Shown in pieces: positions 11,706-22,276 of a DNA stretch of 64,000 nt. The position numbers and the translations under genes were made by a program. This DNA is from Setomelanomma holmii. Its lineage: Eukaryota; Ascomycota; Dothideomycetes; Pleosporales; Phaeosphaeriaceae. How positions within the stretch are numbered: position 1 is the first letter of the stretch; each line of letters starts with the position of its first letter. The notes beneath the pieces are model-generated. The model was not told the origin of the DNA. It searched no databases and worked only from the letters and a program-made list of their open reading frames with translations. Location: the NCBI GenBank assembly GCA_010015745.1, contig ML978200.1:62001-126000 (forward strand), read 5' to 3'.

Positions 11706-13814
11706 GAGGATACCGAGAGTACGAGCAAACGATGGATGCTGCGCCCCAACGGCCTTCACGAGTGCTCGACCAGCGCACTTGACCTCGCGTCATTCTGCCT
11801 TCCAGAACGAGACCATCCCCGTTGCAGCTTCCGCATTCTTCACTTTACCCCCATGACGGCTCCGCTTCCACGACTTTCAACCACAAAGGACTCACCTCTC
11901 TACCTGCGTAAGGCGATAACACCGATCTCTCATCGCCATATGCACACCCCAGCACCCTTCGCTCGACCTTCCAGAAGCCTTGCAGAGCCATAACTTGCAT
12001 GCTGATCAGTGGAGCCGAACGTCATACCCCCTTTATGCTGTATCCTGGCCATATTCCTTCGGCAGCACAGCCAAGCTGCGTAAGGCTACAACGCCGGAGT
12101 GCGGTTGGCACGGCGTCGGTGATTCCGAGAAGTGAATGGTGCAAGGCATAGGAAACTTGATGCCTGAACATTGTGGCGATTACAGATCTCTACACGACTG
12201 TAATGGAAACTGAAACCGGAATTCGGAAATCCTACAAGGTGGGACACCTGTGAGCCTCAGGCAAGTCACACCAACAACTCACATTGCAGGTCGTATTATG
12301 CCAACTCCAAGTCCCGTGACCCGCAGCGCATAACGCGCGGCATATGAGCTCGCCAACGCATGGGTTGTGTGCAGGAGCACCGTGTATGGGCGACGAGATC
12401 GATTCCGCGCCGAAGAACAGGGGAGTGTTGGTCGAGCAGGAGCGCATGAAGTTGGGAAATTACAACTTGAGATGGTGGATACGAAAAGCGAGGTTGAGTG
12501 TGTTGTCAGCGGGATCAGCGGGACGGGAGATGCGTGGTCAGGCAGGCTTGTTGATGTGCTGTTCGATCGACGAAATAGATTGACGCGCTGCATGGTTGGA
12601 CGAACATCATTTCGGATGTTGGTGTTGGGTTGTGAGATTGGTCTTGGACAGTGGGGTGGAAGCCGAAAAATATGATGTCGGCCCGTAGGAGCCAGCTGAA
12701 ACATGGATATATATCCCCGGCATTGCATACGGCGTGGATGGTTTTGGTAACGAGCACGTGATCACCCCATCGTCAGACACCTCAATGCTCACCGTGAGTA
12801 AGAACTTACACGTGATTCGACGACGCTGTGACAGTCTGATCCCCAAATCGACCTTTCTTCGGACCGATCGCGCCGCCAGAAACACATCTCGAATATGCAC
12901 CCCATGCTCCTTTACCGCAATTCGCGTGACCACAGAACATGTAGTTGAACTCTCAGCACAGAAAGTCTATCTTCCCGCGACAATACTTTCCATACCCATA
13001 CTTTGCGGTGTCCATCTGGCTTCCGGCCCGGTTCTAATCGCCACATACACAGTAAATACCTACCCTCCAACCCTGTGTTTCAAGTTGGGACAAGTCACGT
13101 TGCAGGTCGCTTTGTGGCGGTGTCGAGGCACCTGCATATCGGAGATTTTTCCGGCTCGGTGGTTGCAGTTGCGGTCGGGCGGCTGTCAAGATCTCTTGGA
13201 TGCAAAGGGCCGGTAAGTTTGTGCACGATGGTCGTTAGCGCGAGGGTGGATGTGGATGTGGGAATGTGCAGCTGCGGCGAGGTAGATGTATTTGGTGATG
13301 AGAATCAAATTGTTGAGATCTGACGTTAGGCGCGCGTTTGATCGGCTGGACCTGAGTGTTGCAGTTTTGAAGATGGTCAATGCAATGCGTTCATGTTGTT
13401 ATGGTGGTTGTGAAGTCTGGACTCGATCGATGCTGCAGGGTCAAGGGACGATCTCCTAGGAAGGAAGGAGCACATCGTAACTTCAAACACGAAGCTTCAT
13501 CACGAATGACACGACTCTACAAATCTGATGAGGGAACAGAAGTTTTTATTACTCGTGGATGCGAGTTGCATCAGTTTCCATACATTCTGATTTTGGCTTA
13601 AGCACATATTGACATAACGAAATCTGAGTAGTGAGAAAGTTGAATTGACGCTCAGAAGTCCTCCCCGTTTCATGTCCTGACAGACAATTCCATACCATGC
13701 GTTGATGCCCTGATAAGCCACCGAAGTGCAAATCCAGTCCGTGAAGAAGAGTGAACGAAAGTGAGAAGTGAAATTCGTGCAATAGTGCCGAGACCCAGTT
13801 CAATTGAGCTGCGT
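11706..13814. other. Intergenic, only weak small ORFs
   Basis: About 2.1 kb. No protein family is recognised. A minus-strand stretch around 12230-12600 has two overlapping frames of moderate length, one Cys-rich (see separate entry). The interval 12734-13216 has an open plus frame without coding character. It should include the 3' ends of the Trk and MYB-like genes, which converge on it. Confidence 0.4.
12232..12447 (-). CDS. Weak candidate: short Cys-rich ORF
   Basis: A 71-aa minus-strand frame with nine Cys, including NTTCNVSCWCDLPEAHRCP at its end. It lacks a signal peptide in this form, and a stop lies directly upstream. An overlapping minus frame (12279-12593) could instead splice through GTGAGTTG...TTGTAG near 12240-12290. 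I do not recognise either product. It is listed because the region has no other gene, not because the evidence is good. Confidence 0.12.
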   Translation of the reverse strand: MRSCSTNTPLFFGAESISSPIHGAPAHNPCVGELICRALCAAGHGTWSWHNTTCNVSCWCDLPEAHRCPTL

Positions 13815-14778
13815 CTATTTCCTGTCGTCGTTGAGCAGGCTAGCGATTGGCATGTTGTCGCGTGGCGCCGAGCTCCAAGTACCAGAGCGCTGGCGGCCAG
13901 TCGAAGGGACAGGCATGGGTAGCATGTAGGGCAGGCGCTCCGAAGCCGAGTGAGCGCCCATGGTCATTGGGTTCATGGGGCTGTAGTGCTTGGCTGGCTC
14001 GCTCTGAGCAGGCGAGATGTACGGAAATGGCGACGGCTTGAGCACAGGGTTGTGCATGATGCTGCCATCTGGCGAGGCGTCCGGAGTAGGAGGACGGACA
14101 CCTCCGGAGTTGTTGCGCCAGATCTCCTCGAGCTGAGCAGGCGAGACCTCAGCGCCGTAGTCGGCGGCGATAGTGGCCCAGAACTGGTTACGGCGAGCCT
14201 CGTAGATGGAACGGAGGCGCTCGGTGTCGACGACCTTCGGCTGGTGAGCCACCTCGGTGTTGATACGAAGCCCATTGAACGGCTCAGGGGAGGCTTGGGG
14301 AGTAAGGGTGCGTGGCTTTGGCAGGAGAATCTTGTGCTGCGCACGTCCAGGAGAGACGTTGATCGATGCAGTGCGCATGTGGGGGCTGCCCGTATAGCTC
14401 ATCGGGGAACTGTGACGAGACGACTGCGAGTAGGCGTCGTGGTCCATTGTCATGCCATAACCCTGAGACTGGCCGTTGGAGCTGCAAGACGTAGACGAGG
14501 AGACGGACGAGGTTCGCTTGCGGCGATGGCTACCGTGGGAAAGCTGGTGGAAGTGGAGGCGGCAGGCAAGTTCCGTCTTCTTGAGATGTGCGGCAATGTG
14601 CTTGTAAGGCATCTTCTGCATGCGGGTCTGGAGGAGGTAGGTTTCCTTTTTTGCAATTAGCCCACGCTCTAATGAGCAAACTCGCAAAACATACCTCTTC
14701 TTCAGACCACGACCTATTTCCTCCAGCAGACATTTTCCTTGCACGAAGGCTAGCTGGGTCGGATGACTGCGAGTTCAT
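13815..14778 (-). CDS. MYB/SANT-like DNA-binding protein
   Basis: Predicted 304-aa nuclear protein, complement(join(13815..14645,14695..14778)), one 49-nt phase-0 intron. Splicing rebuilds a MYB-like helix-turn-helix near residues 22-70: RSWSEEE|ETYLLQTRMQK, PYKHIAAHLKKTELACRLHF, then HQLSHG and a basic RRKR patch. The remainder is Ser/Pro-rich with a second ordered patch (ERLRSIYEARRNQFWATIAA, SPAQLEEIWRNN), which looks like a degenerate second SANT module, and a C-terminal DNMPIASLLNDDRK. Probably a transcription regulator; no target can be read from sequence. A start at 14820 would add 14 residues. It lies 2.4 kb from two further MYB-like genes on the other strand. Confidence 0.8.
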
Positions 14779-17186
14779 CTCTGGGAGTGGTGAAAGAATC
14801 TGGGGTTGGTGGTGGAGCATGTTTGCGACTGTTTGTATTGAAGAGTTGGTGTTGCTGATATGTTGTGTTGATGATAGTGGATGTGTCGTTTCCGTTCAGT
14901 ATCGTCAGATCGTGTCCACTTGGGATGTTCGTCGGTCGTCTTCGAGGCTGGCTCGTGAAAGAATGTATTAACAGTGTGTGTTGGTATACACAAGTAATTG
15001 CTCAGCAATGTCAATTAAGGAATGTAAGGCAGCCCAAACCAGTGGGAAATAAAAGAAAGTATTACAAGGCTGCTAAAAGAAAACAAAAGACTGATGCCGA
15101 TTGAACATGAGCGGTGGAGGCCTCGAAACTTGGGGCATCCGGCAAGTTATAGAGTTTGGACGGGACAAGAAACGGGTCGTTCACTCGGCCATTCAGCATG
15201 GATGATTGGAGTGGCAGGACCTGATGTCGGCAGCGTTTTCAAACCGTCATTCCTGCAGCTCGGATTATGATGGCCACCAAGGGTCAACGGCGGTGTTCGA
15301 AGCCAAAATGTTTAGAAGAACCCTGACACGAGACATGTTAAGCCGGAAGAGGAGTCTGCATGCGTGTTCTCTCGATCCGGTCGCCAGGCAGCTTGGGGAT
15401 CTCGAGCGGGTTGCATGAGTTTTGCAGCCTCTTTGGGCGCTAAGGAGGCAGTTTCAAAACTGGGGGCGTCACAGAGCGGAACGTGCCTCAGACTTGAAGA
15501 AGCGAGAGGTTTGACATTGTTTGGAGAGCCTGGAAACAAGCCTAGCCCAGAGCTCCAGAGCAGCGGGCGCTAACTGGATGGGCGTGGTAATGCGCTGTGA
15601 CAGGCTGCGGGGAGGACAGTGCGCTGGTTTCCTCCCTTCTCGGTAAACAGCACAGCCCACGATGAAGTACAGCGACATTCTATCACAGCGCAAACCGAAC
15701 GACCATCGGATGTGACTCGCAGCAACCAGTTGCGCAATCAAGTTGACGTCGTGAAAAGACGCGCAACCTTCCAACGCGCGACCAGGTAATCGTTGACGCT
15801 GTGAGACGAGCGAAACAAGTACAGTCGGAACAGTCGTGATCCGCTCTTGAGCATCAACCTGATAAGGCGCATCTCAGGCCGAGAGCTTGGCGGTTCATGG
15901 GTCTCGCTACTGGCGGTCTCTGGCATGGACGGTTCGCTCAAACGCATGAGGCTCACCCTGACACTGGCGCTGCATCAGCTCCAGATCTCAGTGGGGAGAA
16001 GCGCTTGGTGAGGCAGAGAGTTGAAAAGGCTGTCTCGCCCCATGACGACGCTCGTCACCACGCACTGGAATCTTCCCCGCGCGGCGCTGGTGATGGACCT
16101 GATAGTTCTAGGTAATGCGGTAGTCCTGTCAGCCGCCGGCCGTGTCTGCAGCCCTCGCGGGGAACAACAGGGATGGCGTCCTGCCCACCACAACAAGAGG
16201 GGGCTAAATGGGCGACAATCTACGCGGTGGTGAGGTCATTGGTGGGAAGGGCGAAAAGCAGTGAGATAGATTGACGAGTTTTGTCGACGTGGTCGCGCTC
16301 CGTAGCACAATGGCTTCAGGCTGCTCGTGGAAGTCGCGACTAGCGACATCATCGGTCAAGGAACATGGCAGGAGCGCACGAGGAAAGAGCGCTCGCTCAG
16401 TGCTTGCCCCGCCGACCAACATCATTACCACCAACACCGTGGCAACCGCCGTGTCGTCTCAACTCACATCAACATCATCACGATTCAATTCTACACAAGA
16501 TGCCGCACTATCGGCCACAACATGTCGCAGTCCACATGTCGACGAGCGCAGTACGCTTGTAGTCATGACATGGCCCTACCACCTACTAACGCTTGTGGGT
16601 ACCACTCCTCCGTCATAGCTGGGGGAGCTGCATCTCCAGTCTTCATGCGAGCTGAGTAGTCATGCACGAAGCTGTCACGCGCGCTCGACGTCCATTGCAC
16701 GTCTTGTCTTCCTCATAACCTTGAAGCCACCTAGCCTGTTACCCCGCTTCTTGACTGCATGTCCCGGAAGTATCTGGTACCCGACGACGACCTCTCCATG
16801 GCGGGAGCTCTGCTGTCACTTTATCACGAGAGCAAGTACCAGTACTCACACCCCCGCTAGCAAGCGACCGCTTAACCTCACAGCATGTCCGCCGTCCTCC
16901 ACACTCGTGCCGCTGCAATGCTCCCATTCGCTCGCCAGCCTGCGAACCTGACCCTCTTTGTATCCCTTGTACTTGATCAGCGCTGGCTCCGACAGGCGAT
17001 CGGCCTACTTCGATATCATGATGATTTACCGCCATTACTTTGGCCGTCGTACCTCTTGCGTGCGGTCCTGAAGCCTGCAATATACGAGCATGACACCACG
17101 CTGTATAGCTGCATACAGTCTCACCAGTGAAGCCGCTTTGTGTCGCTGCCAGCCCAGCCCAGGTCAAATACGCCCCGTCCGCCGCC
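14779..17186. other. Intergenic between divergent MYB-like genes
   Basis: About 2.4 kb without a supportable gene. It separates the start codons of the minus-strand MYB-like gene and the plus-strand two-repeat MYB gene, so it is a long divergent regulatory region. Only short conflicting frames are present. Confidence 0.5.
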
Positions 17187-18159
17187 ATGTCGTGAGTTTC
17201 TCCGGAGTGTTTGCCTCCAAGTCGCCCTGGGGCTACAAGTCGCTCCTGCTAGCCTTGACCGCTGACGTTGTACCTTCCGTTCCACAGCTCTTCGCCTTCA
17301 GCTAAGCGCAACTTGAAACCCTCACCTATCGCAACGCCATCCCAGCATAATTCGCATTATTCTGCGCCCACTGAGCTGCCTAGCTTACAGCCAGCGGCGC
17401 CCGTCACCACGGTCGGTGGGCAGGAGTCCCAAGCCAGCACTCAACCGCCCCCGCCCACCGCGAATCGAAAGCGCAAGTCTGTGACCTTGGCCCAGCCGCC
17501 GGAAACCATGGCAAGTTCTGCGGGTAATGCGGAGGCGCAGACTGGGAGCACAGCGCCTCCTGCTGCTGAGGTTGACACTTCCGCGCAAGAGCCAAAACCG
17601 AAGAAGAGCCGCACGAATACACCATGGACCCCGGCTGAGGAGCTGAGACTGAAACAGATGAGAGACGCTGGCAATAGCTGGAGCGAGATTGCAAAGGTAC
17701 GGACGGACGTATTCAGTGCGTAAAAGAGAATGCTGCAAGACGAAGATTGTGTAGCTGTAGTCGCTGACTTGGTGCGCCACGGTAGACGTTTCCGCAACGG
17801 ACTGAAGGGAGTGTCAAAAAGCACTGGTATAAGGTAAGCTGTCTGTCCGTGTTTCACAGGGTGATTGCTGACGAGAACCAAAACAGGACATGCATTATGC
17901 CGAGTTCGCCGAGGACGAAGTGAGTACCTGTGCTCTATCAGTGGAAGCATGCTGATGAGTAAGAAGAGCGCTGCACTCCTTGCCGCGATCAAGGAGTACG
18001 ACGCGAATAAATGGAAGGTCATCGGCCAAAAGGTTGGCAAGCCTGCAAAGGTACGTTCCAACATGACCATGTGTCGCAAGTAGTCGACGACAGCCTTGAG
18101 CTGACGAGCACCAGGCATGCGAGCAGTATGCGAAAGAGCATTTTGGAGGGAAGTACTGA
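17187..18159 (+). CDS. Small two-repeat MYB/SANT protein (copy 1)
   Basis: Predicted 207-aa protein in six exons, join(17187..17191,17288..17696,17786..17833,17888..17920,17967..18050,18115..18159). The first exon is only ATGTC, and the spliced start reads MSSSPSAKRNLKPSPI. The N-terminal 110 residues are Ser/Pro/Thr-rich with a KPKKSRTN basic patch. Repeat 1 is NTPWTPAEELRLKQMRDAG, SWSEIAK|TFPQRTEGSVKKHW; repeat 2 is ALLAAIKEYDANKWKVIGQK, VGKPAK|ACEQYAKEHF, ending GGKY. All internal introns are phase 0 (46-89 nt) except the first. Each piece continues the MYB fold, which makes the structure convincing although no exon after the second has a long open frame. Probably nuclear and DNA-binding. 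It resembles the gene at 21394-22276. Confidence 0.82.
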
Positions 18160-21070
18160 ACGACTTATGATTACGACCTGCATCTTTCCGGAATTAGCGC
18201 GGATGGACCCGCTTTATGATACCATGTTTCCTTTCTTGGTTGGGCATTGCAGTCCTGTCCCTCTTGGAGTTCTCGGCCATTGCTACCGGTGGTGGAGTAC
18301 GGGTCACAGAGCATCCACGGGATTGTGGTGGGTGCGAAAAGCTGCTTGAGGTATTGATCATGCTGGCAGCGTTTCCCGCTGTTTCAGCTGGCTGACAGAT
18401 GTCTGTCGCTCTTGCATCTCCGGTGGTATGGTATTCGGCGTGCGCGAAGCCCTTCATGGGTGTAATATGGACTATCCCAACACCATCAGATCCGGCAATG
18501 CACCCATGACAAGTGCATTTTGACATACATGGGATCGACGTACATTGGCCAACATTCGTTTCACGCCTCTGTTTCGAGTGTCTGCTGCAGTTCGCGCCAT
18601 ATGTTTCAACAGATCGCCACATCCAAACAACCGTCTGCTTCGTATTGCCGTTCGCAGATCGTTTTCGGCGAGCAGCGTCTTCTCGTGGCACTTGCAGGCC
18701 GCCTGCCGTTGGCGTAGCGAATTCGGGAATGGGGCGCAGCACGTTGGTAGGGAGAGATCGACATTTTCTCTTGTGCGATCTGCGCTTTTTAGCGCAGCCT
18801 AGTCGAGATATCCTCGTGCAACGGCGAAGTTTCCAAGCGAACCGTCCGGCTGCAGTGCCGAACCAGCTCTGTGGAGTCGCGATATGAAACGGGCTAGGCA
18901 GTTGACAGATGCTGTTGAAAGCGCACCTGCACCACATACGATTGCTGACTCTGTACCTGAACAGCAAGACAATTCTTCTTTGCTTGCAATCGAATGCTTG
19001 GCCTGGGCAAAGAAACAGGCACAGTGGCCATGCCTATGCAACCACGCAGCAAGTCTGAGGAGAACGAGCATAGACTTCTCTGCGCAACCAGTCAAGCCTA
19101 TGAATGTGCGTTAACTCATCTGCCGGATTCAGGCTAATACTGATGACTGGTCGAGTATTTGAGGATTGGCAGACTCGCATCGCTAGCTGCGAGGCTCGCC
19201 CAAGTCACACCTCACGACCTGAGGTCATAGCGAATGCGAGGCCTGCAGGGAACCCCTGATCGTGGGTGTGGGTCAGTCGTACGCCATCCTGTGCCAGTCA
19301 CGTGCACTTCGGTTCGAGAGGAGCGTGGTCGGCGACAGCGCTGCCGCCTGGGATGGCATGCATGGCGCGACCAGTCCCACGCCCCGATGGTGACGCGCCA
19401 CTTGCAACAACCGCCCTCATCTCTCGACTGCATCGCGTCTGCAGTCGAGAGATGAGATGAATGCGAGGCTCGGGGGCGGGCAGATCCATGCATCGCGGGC
19501 GCGTGGCTAGCGTTGCCAAGCTGTCCTATCGTGGATCCCGCGCTAGCGTTCACTGTTCAAATCGTCACGCTAAGGTACTGCCACGTTCGACGCGTTCGCC
19601 GCCTCGCTTGCTTTCACCCTCTGCATCGTGCTGGGTCTGCCTACATCGCTCATCCGCTACTGTCTCAGATAGACTCTCAATATTCTACGCAGCGCACATC
19701 CTGCCCCGCCACCGCGTCTGCGCGCGCCCTCCGTACGCCCGCTGCCTCTGCAGTGCGCGCTGCTGCGTCATCCAAGCAGGGTCGGAAATTTCTTGTGACT
19801 GGCGATCTCCTCTCCTGGGGATGACGAACCGCGTATAAACTGGGTTCACATGTATACCTTGAAATGACCCATGCATGAGCCAATCTGAGGCCGTCATGCC
19901 TATGCGTTAGAGAACCATGATTGAGGCAACCCTGCGCCCGGGCCACTGCTTACAAGGCGGGTGCTACGGCAAGACAGCTTCCTCTGCCGGCAATTACGCT
20001 GCTTGATCCGAGTACTGCGCCGACAGCAAGCAGCATCATGCTCCACGAGAGCCACTAACGGGTAAGGCTCTTCCAGGCATGAACGCGCCCGCGCTGAGGC
20101 ACCCGCCGCCGTATGCCATAAGACGCAATGGTGCTGGATGTCCTGCTTTCAGGCACGCTCACCTCATCGCCTCCGTGCAGGAACCGAGCTGCTTCGTCCG
20201 CGGTCCTGGCTCCTCGTCTGCCAGAGCTGCTCATCAATCTTGCAGCATGTTGCTGCGCTTAGTGGCGCGTCCGCTTTGGGCAATTGCCCATCCTGACCTG
20301 GCCGTGTCGCCGCGCCTGTCCTAGCCTGTTCAGAGTGTTCTCATGCACATCTCCTGGCCACCACGCTTCACCAGGATTCGTCCTGCAGAAGCTGCAACGG
20401 CGCTGGAGATCTTTCTGGCGGCATTCTAGAAATAGGCCCACGATGGCAGGGACCGCACATCCCCGCCGCCCGCTGCGCCATTGGAGGCCGGGTCAAAGTA
20501 CCTCATGCCCACCTCATTTTGCATCAGCAGCCACTCACAATACGAGCCAGCAGCATTGCACTGGCGTATATGACCTGGATACTCTTCCAGATCTTGTGCC
20601 GGGGGCCCCCTCCTTGTCAATGATCACCGCATTATGCTTGACGTAGAATTCGTTCCTGGGCCTTCCCTACTAAGCTCGTTCCGTACTCTTCAGGAACAGA
20701 GACCGTCTCGTGGGTTGACCCATAGCTCGCCGTGCTTGGAGTCTGTGTCCGTGTGGCAATTGCACCGGACCGGGCTTTTTGAAGGGATGTACTGCCCGAA
20801 ATTTTAATGCCTTCAACCATCAGGCGCGAATGTCTTATATCCCATCCAACGCTCCCAGCCGAATATACCTTTTGGTTTGGTTTTTACAAGGCTATATCCG
20901 AACATCCCAACGCTTAGTACACGCGATAAGACTTCGACCGATGGCGCGTTCCTCCAGGCTCTTCTTGCTCCAACATTTGTCAATATAACAAAAGTCGCAA
21001 AATCCCAAACACGTGCGATACAACCACGTTCGCTCGACACGTCAACTCAAACTAGGCATTCTTTTTCTGG
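18160..21070. other. Intergenic, with a long hairpin
   Basis: About 2.9 kb. A 257-codon minus-strand frame (18194-18967) begins with TTG and is rich in Arg/Cys/Ser without domain; I do not call it. A perfect 17-bp stem-loop lies at 19416-19456. No other structure was seen. Confidence 0.45.
19416..19456. repeat. Perfect 17-bp inverted repeat with 7-nt loop
   Basis: The left arm 19416-19432 (CTCATCTCTCGACTGCA) is exactly complementary to 19440-19456, with loop TCGCGTC. It lies in non-coding DNA between the two MYB-like genes. It could be a relic end of a small element or a transcribed hairpin. No flanking target duplication was found. Confidence 0.75.
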
Positions 21071-21393
21071 CTCAGGTCTCACTGCGGCGGCCTGCCAGAG
21101 CAAGCTAGCTCTGGTAGTCTCCATGCATATTCGCAACACTGGCGAGTCCCTATCGAGGCCCTTTCCTCGACTACAGCGATGCCGGGGAAGAACATCACAT
21201 TCCGACGTCAAACGTCGAACATCAAAATGTACTCCATCCCCATGGCGGACTGCCTCCCGGTTACCACCACTCCTTCCTGCAGCCACACCCGTCTCAAACG
21301 CTCCAACATGCTGGTGTTGCCCATCATCCTGCATACACAGATATCGAGACACACTCGTCACTACATCAACCCCACCTGTTGCGCCATCATTCG

Positions 21394-22276
21394 ATGTCGC
21401 ATCCGTCTCCATCCTCCTACGACGTAGGCTACCCACAAGCTTCGCACCAGTCCGTTCCGCGCAAGCGCAGTCATCAAGAAGAGCAACACTTGCAACAAGA
21501 GCTGCCAACGTTAGAGCAACAGCTCAATCCGTACGCACAAGCAACAGGAAGCGTCTCACTCGGACACCCTGGCCAGGGATACTCCCTTCAACAGTACCCA
21601 CCACCACAACCCCCGCAATCTGCTCTCCCTCCTACCCATCATCACCATCTTCCCAGCCAACACCGCAGTAAGCGACACCAACCGATGGAAGGCGCGCCAC
21701 CCTCTCCCGCTCAACACCATGGCCCTCCAAGCGTCGTCGGACAAGAGGGAATGCCTCCACCAGCAGCGCGACCGCGAGGTCCAAAGCTCAAGTTTACGCC
21801 CGAAGACGACCAGCTGCTGGTCGACTTGAAGGAGAAGAAGAACCTCACCTGGAAGCAGATTGCCGATTTCTTTCCCGGGCGGAGCTCCGGGACTCTGCAG
21901 GTCCGTTATTGTACGAAGCTGAAAGCAAAGACCACGGTCTGGACAAATGAGATGGTGAGTTCACCCGTTGTAATGGCTTTCTGAAACACACGACGTCGTG
22001 CGTCGCCAGCCACAACCTTGCGCATGCTAACCGCAATTGGCACAATAGGTCGTAAAGCTTCGCAACGCCATGCAGGAGTACGAAAACGACCGTTGGCGCA
22101 TCATTTCCTCAAAGGTCGGAAGCGGCTTTTCACCGGCTGCATGCAGAGACAAGGCACAGGAACTCGAAGCCATCGAGGCTGCCGAAGAAGAAGAACAATC
22201 ACAACACCAAAGCGGTTACACGTCATCGCAACTGGGCGCCGGGCCCAGCGAACCGAGCGCAAGTTATCATCAGTGA
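21394..22276 (+). CDS. Two-repeat MYB/SANT protein (copy 2), 5' end unresolved
   Basis: Minimal model join(21394..21954,22049..22276), 262 aa, with a 94-nt phase-0 intron. Repeat 1: KLKFTPEDDQLLVDLKEKKN, TWKQIADFFPGRSSGTLQVR; repeat 2, after the splice: TNEM|VVKLRNAMQEYEN, DRWRIISSKVGSGFSPAACR, followed by an acidic Gln-rich tail. The N-terminal part is His/Pro/Gln-rich with a basic VPRKRSHQEE patch. The frame is coding-like well upstream of the ATG at 21394, back to about 21120 (GPFLDYSDAGEEHH), so the true start is further 5', through an exon I cannot identify. An adjacent frame reads SSGSLHAYSQHWRVP just before, which may reflect a missing base near 21150. Likely a nuclear DNA-binding protein, paralogous to 17187-18159. 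Confidence 0.78.

Noticed and set aside
12279..12728. 149-codon minus-strand frame
   Set aside because: Ser/Thr/Arg-rich with no domain; coding character is weak and the overlapping frame competes.
18194..18967. 257-codon minus-strand open frame
   Set aside because: It begins with TTG, is Arg/Cys/Ser-rich without any domain, and overlaps no splice chain; probably chance.
20877..21671. 264-codon plus-strand open frame
   Set aside because: Its downstream part is the shadow of the MYB gene in another frame and its start is not ATG.
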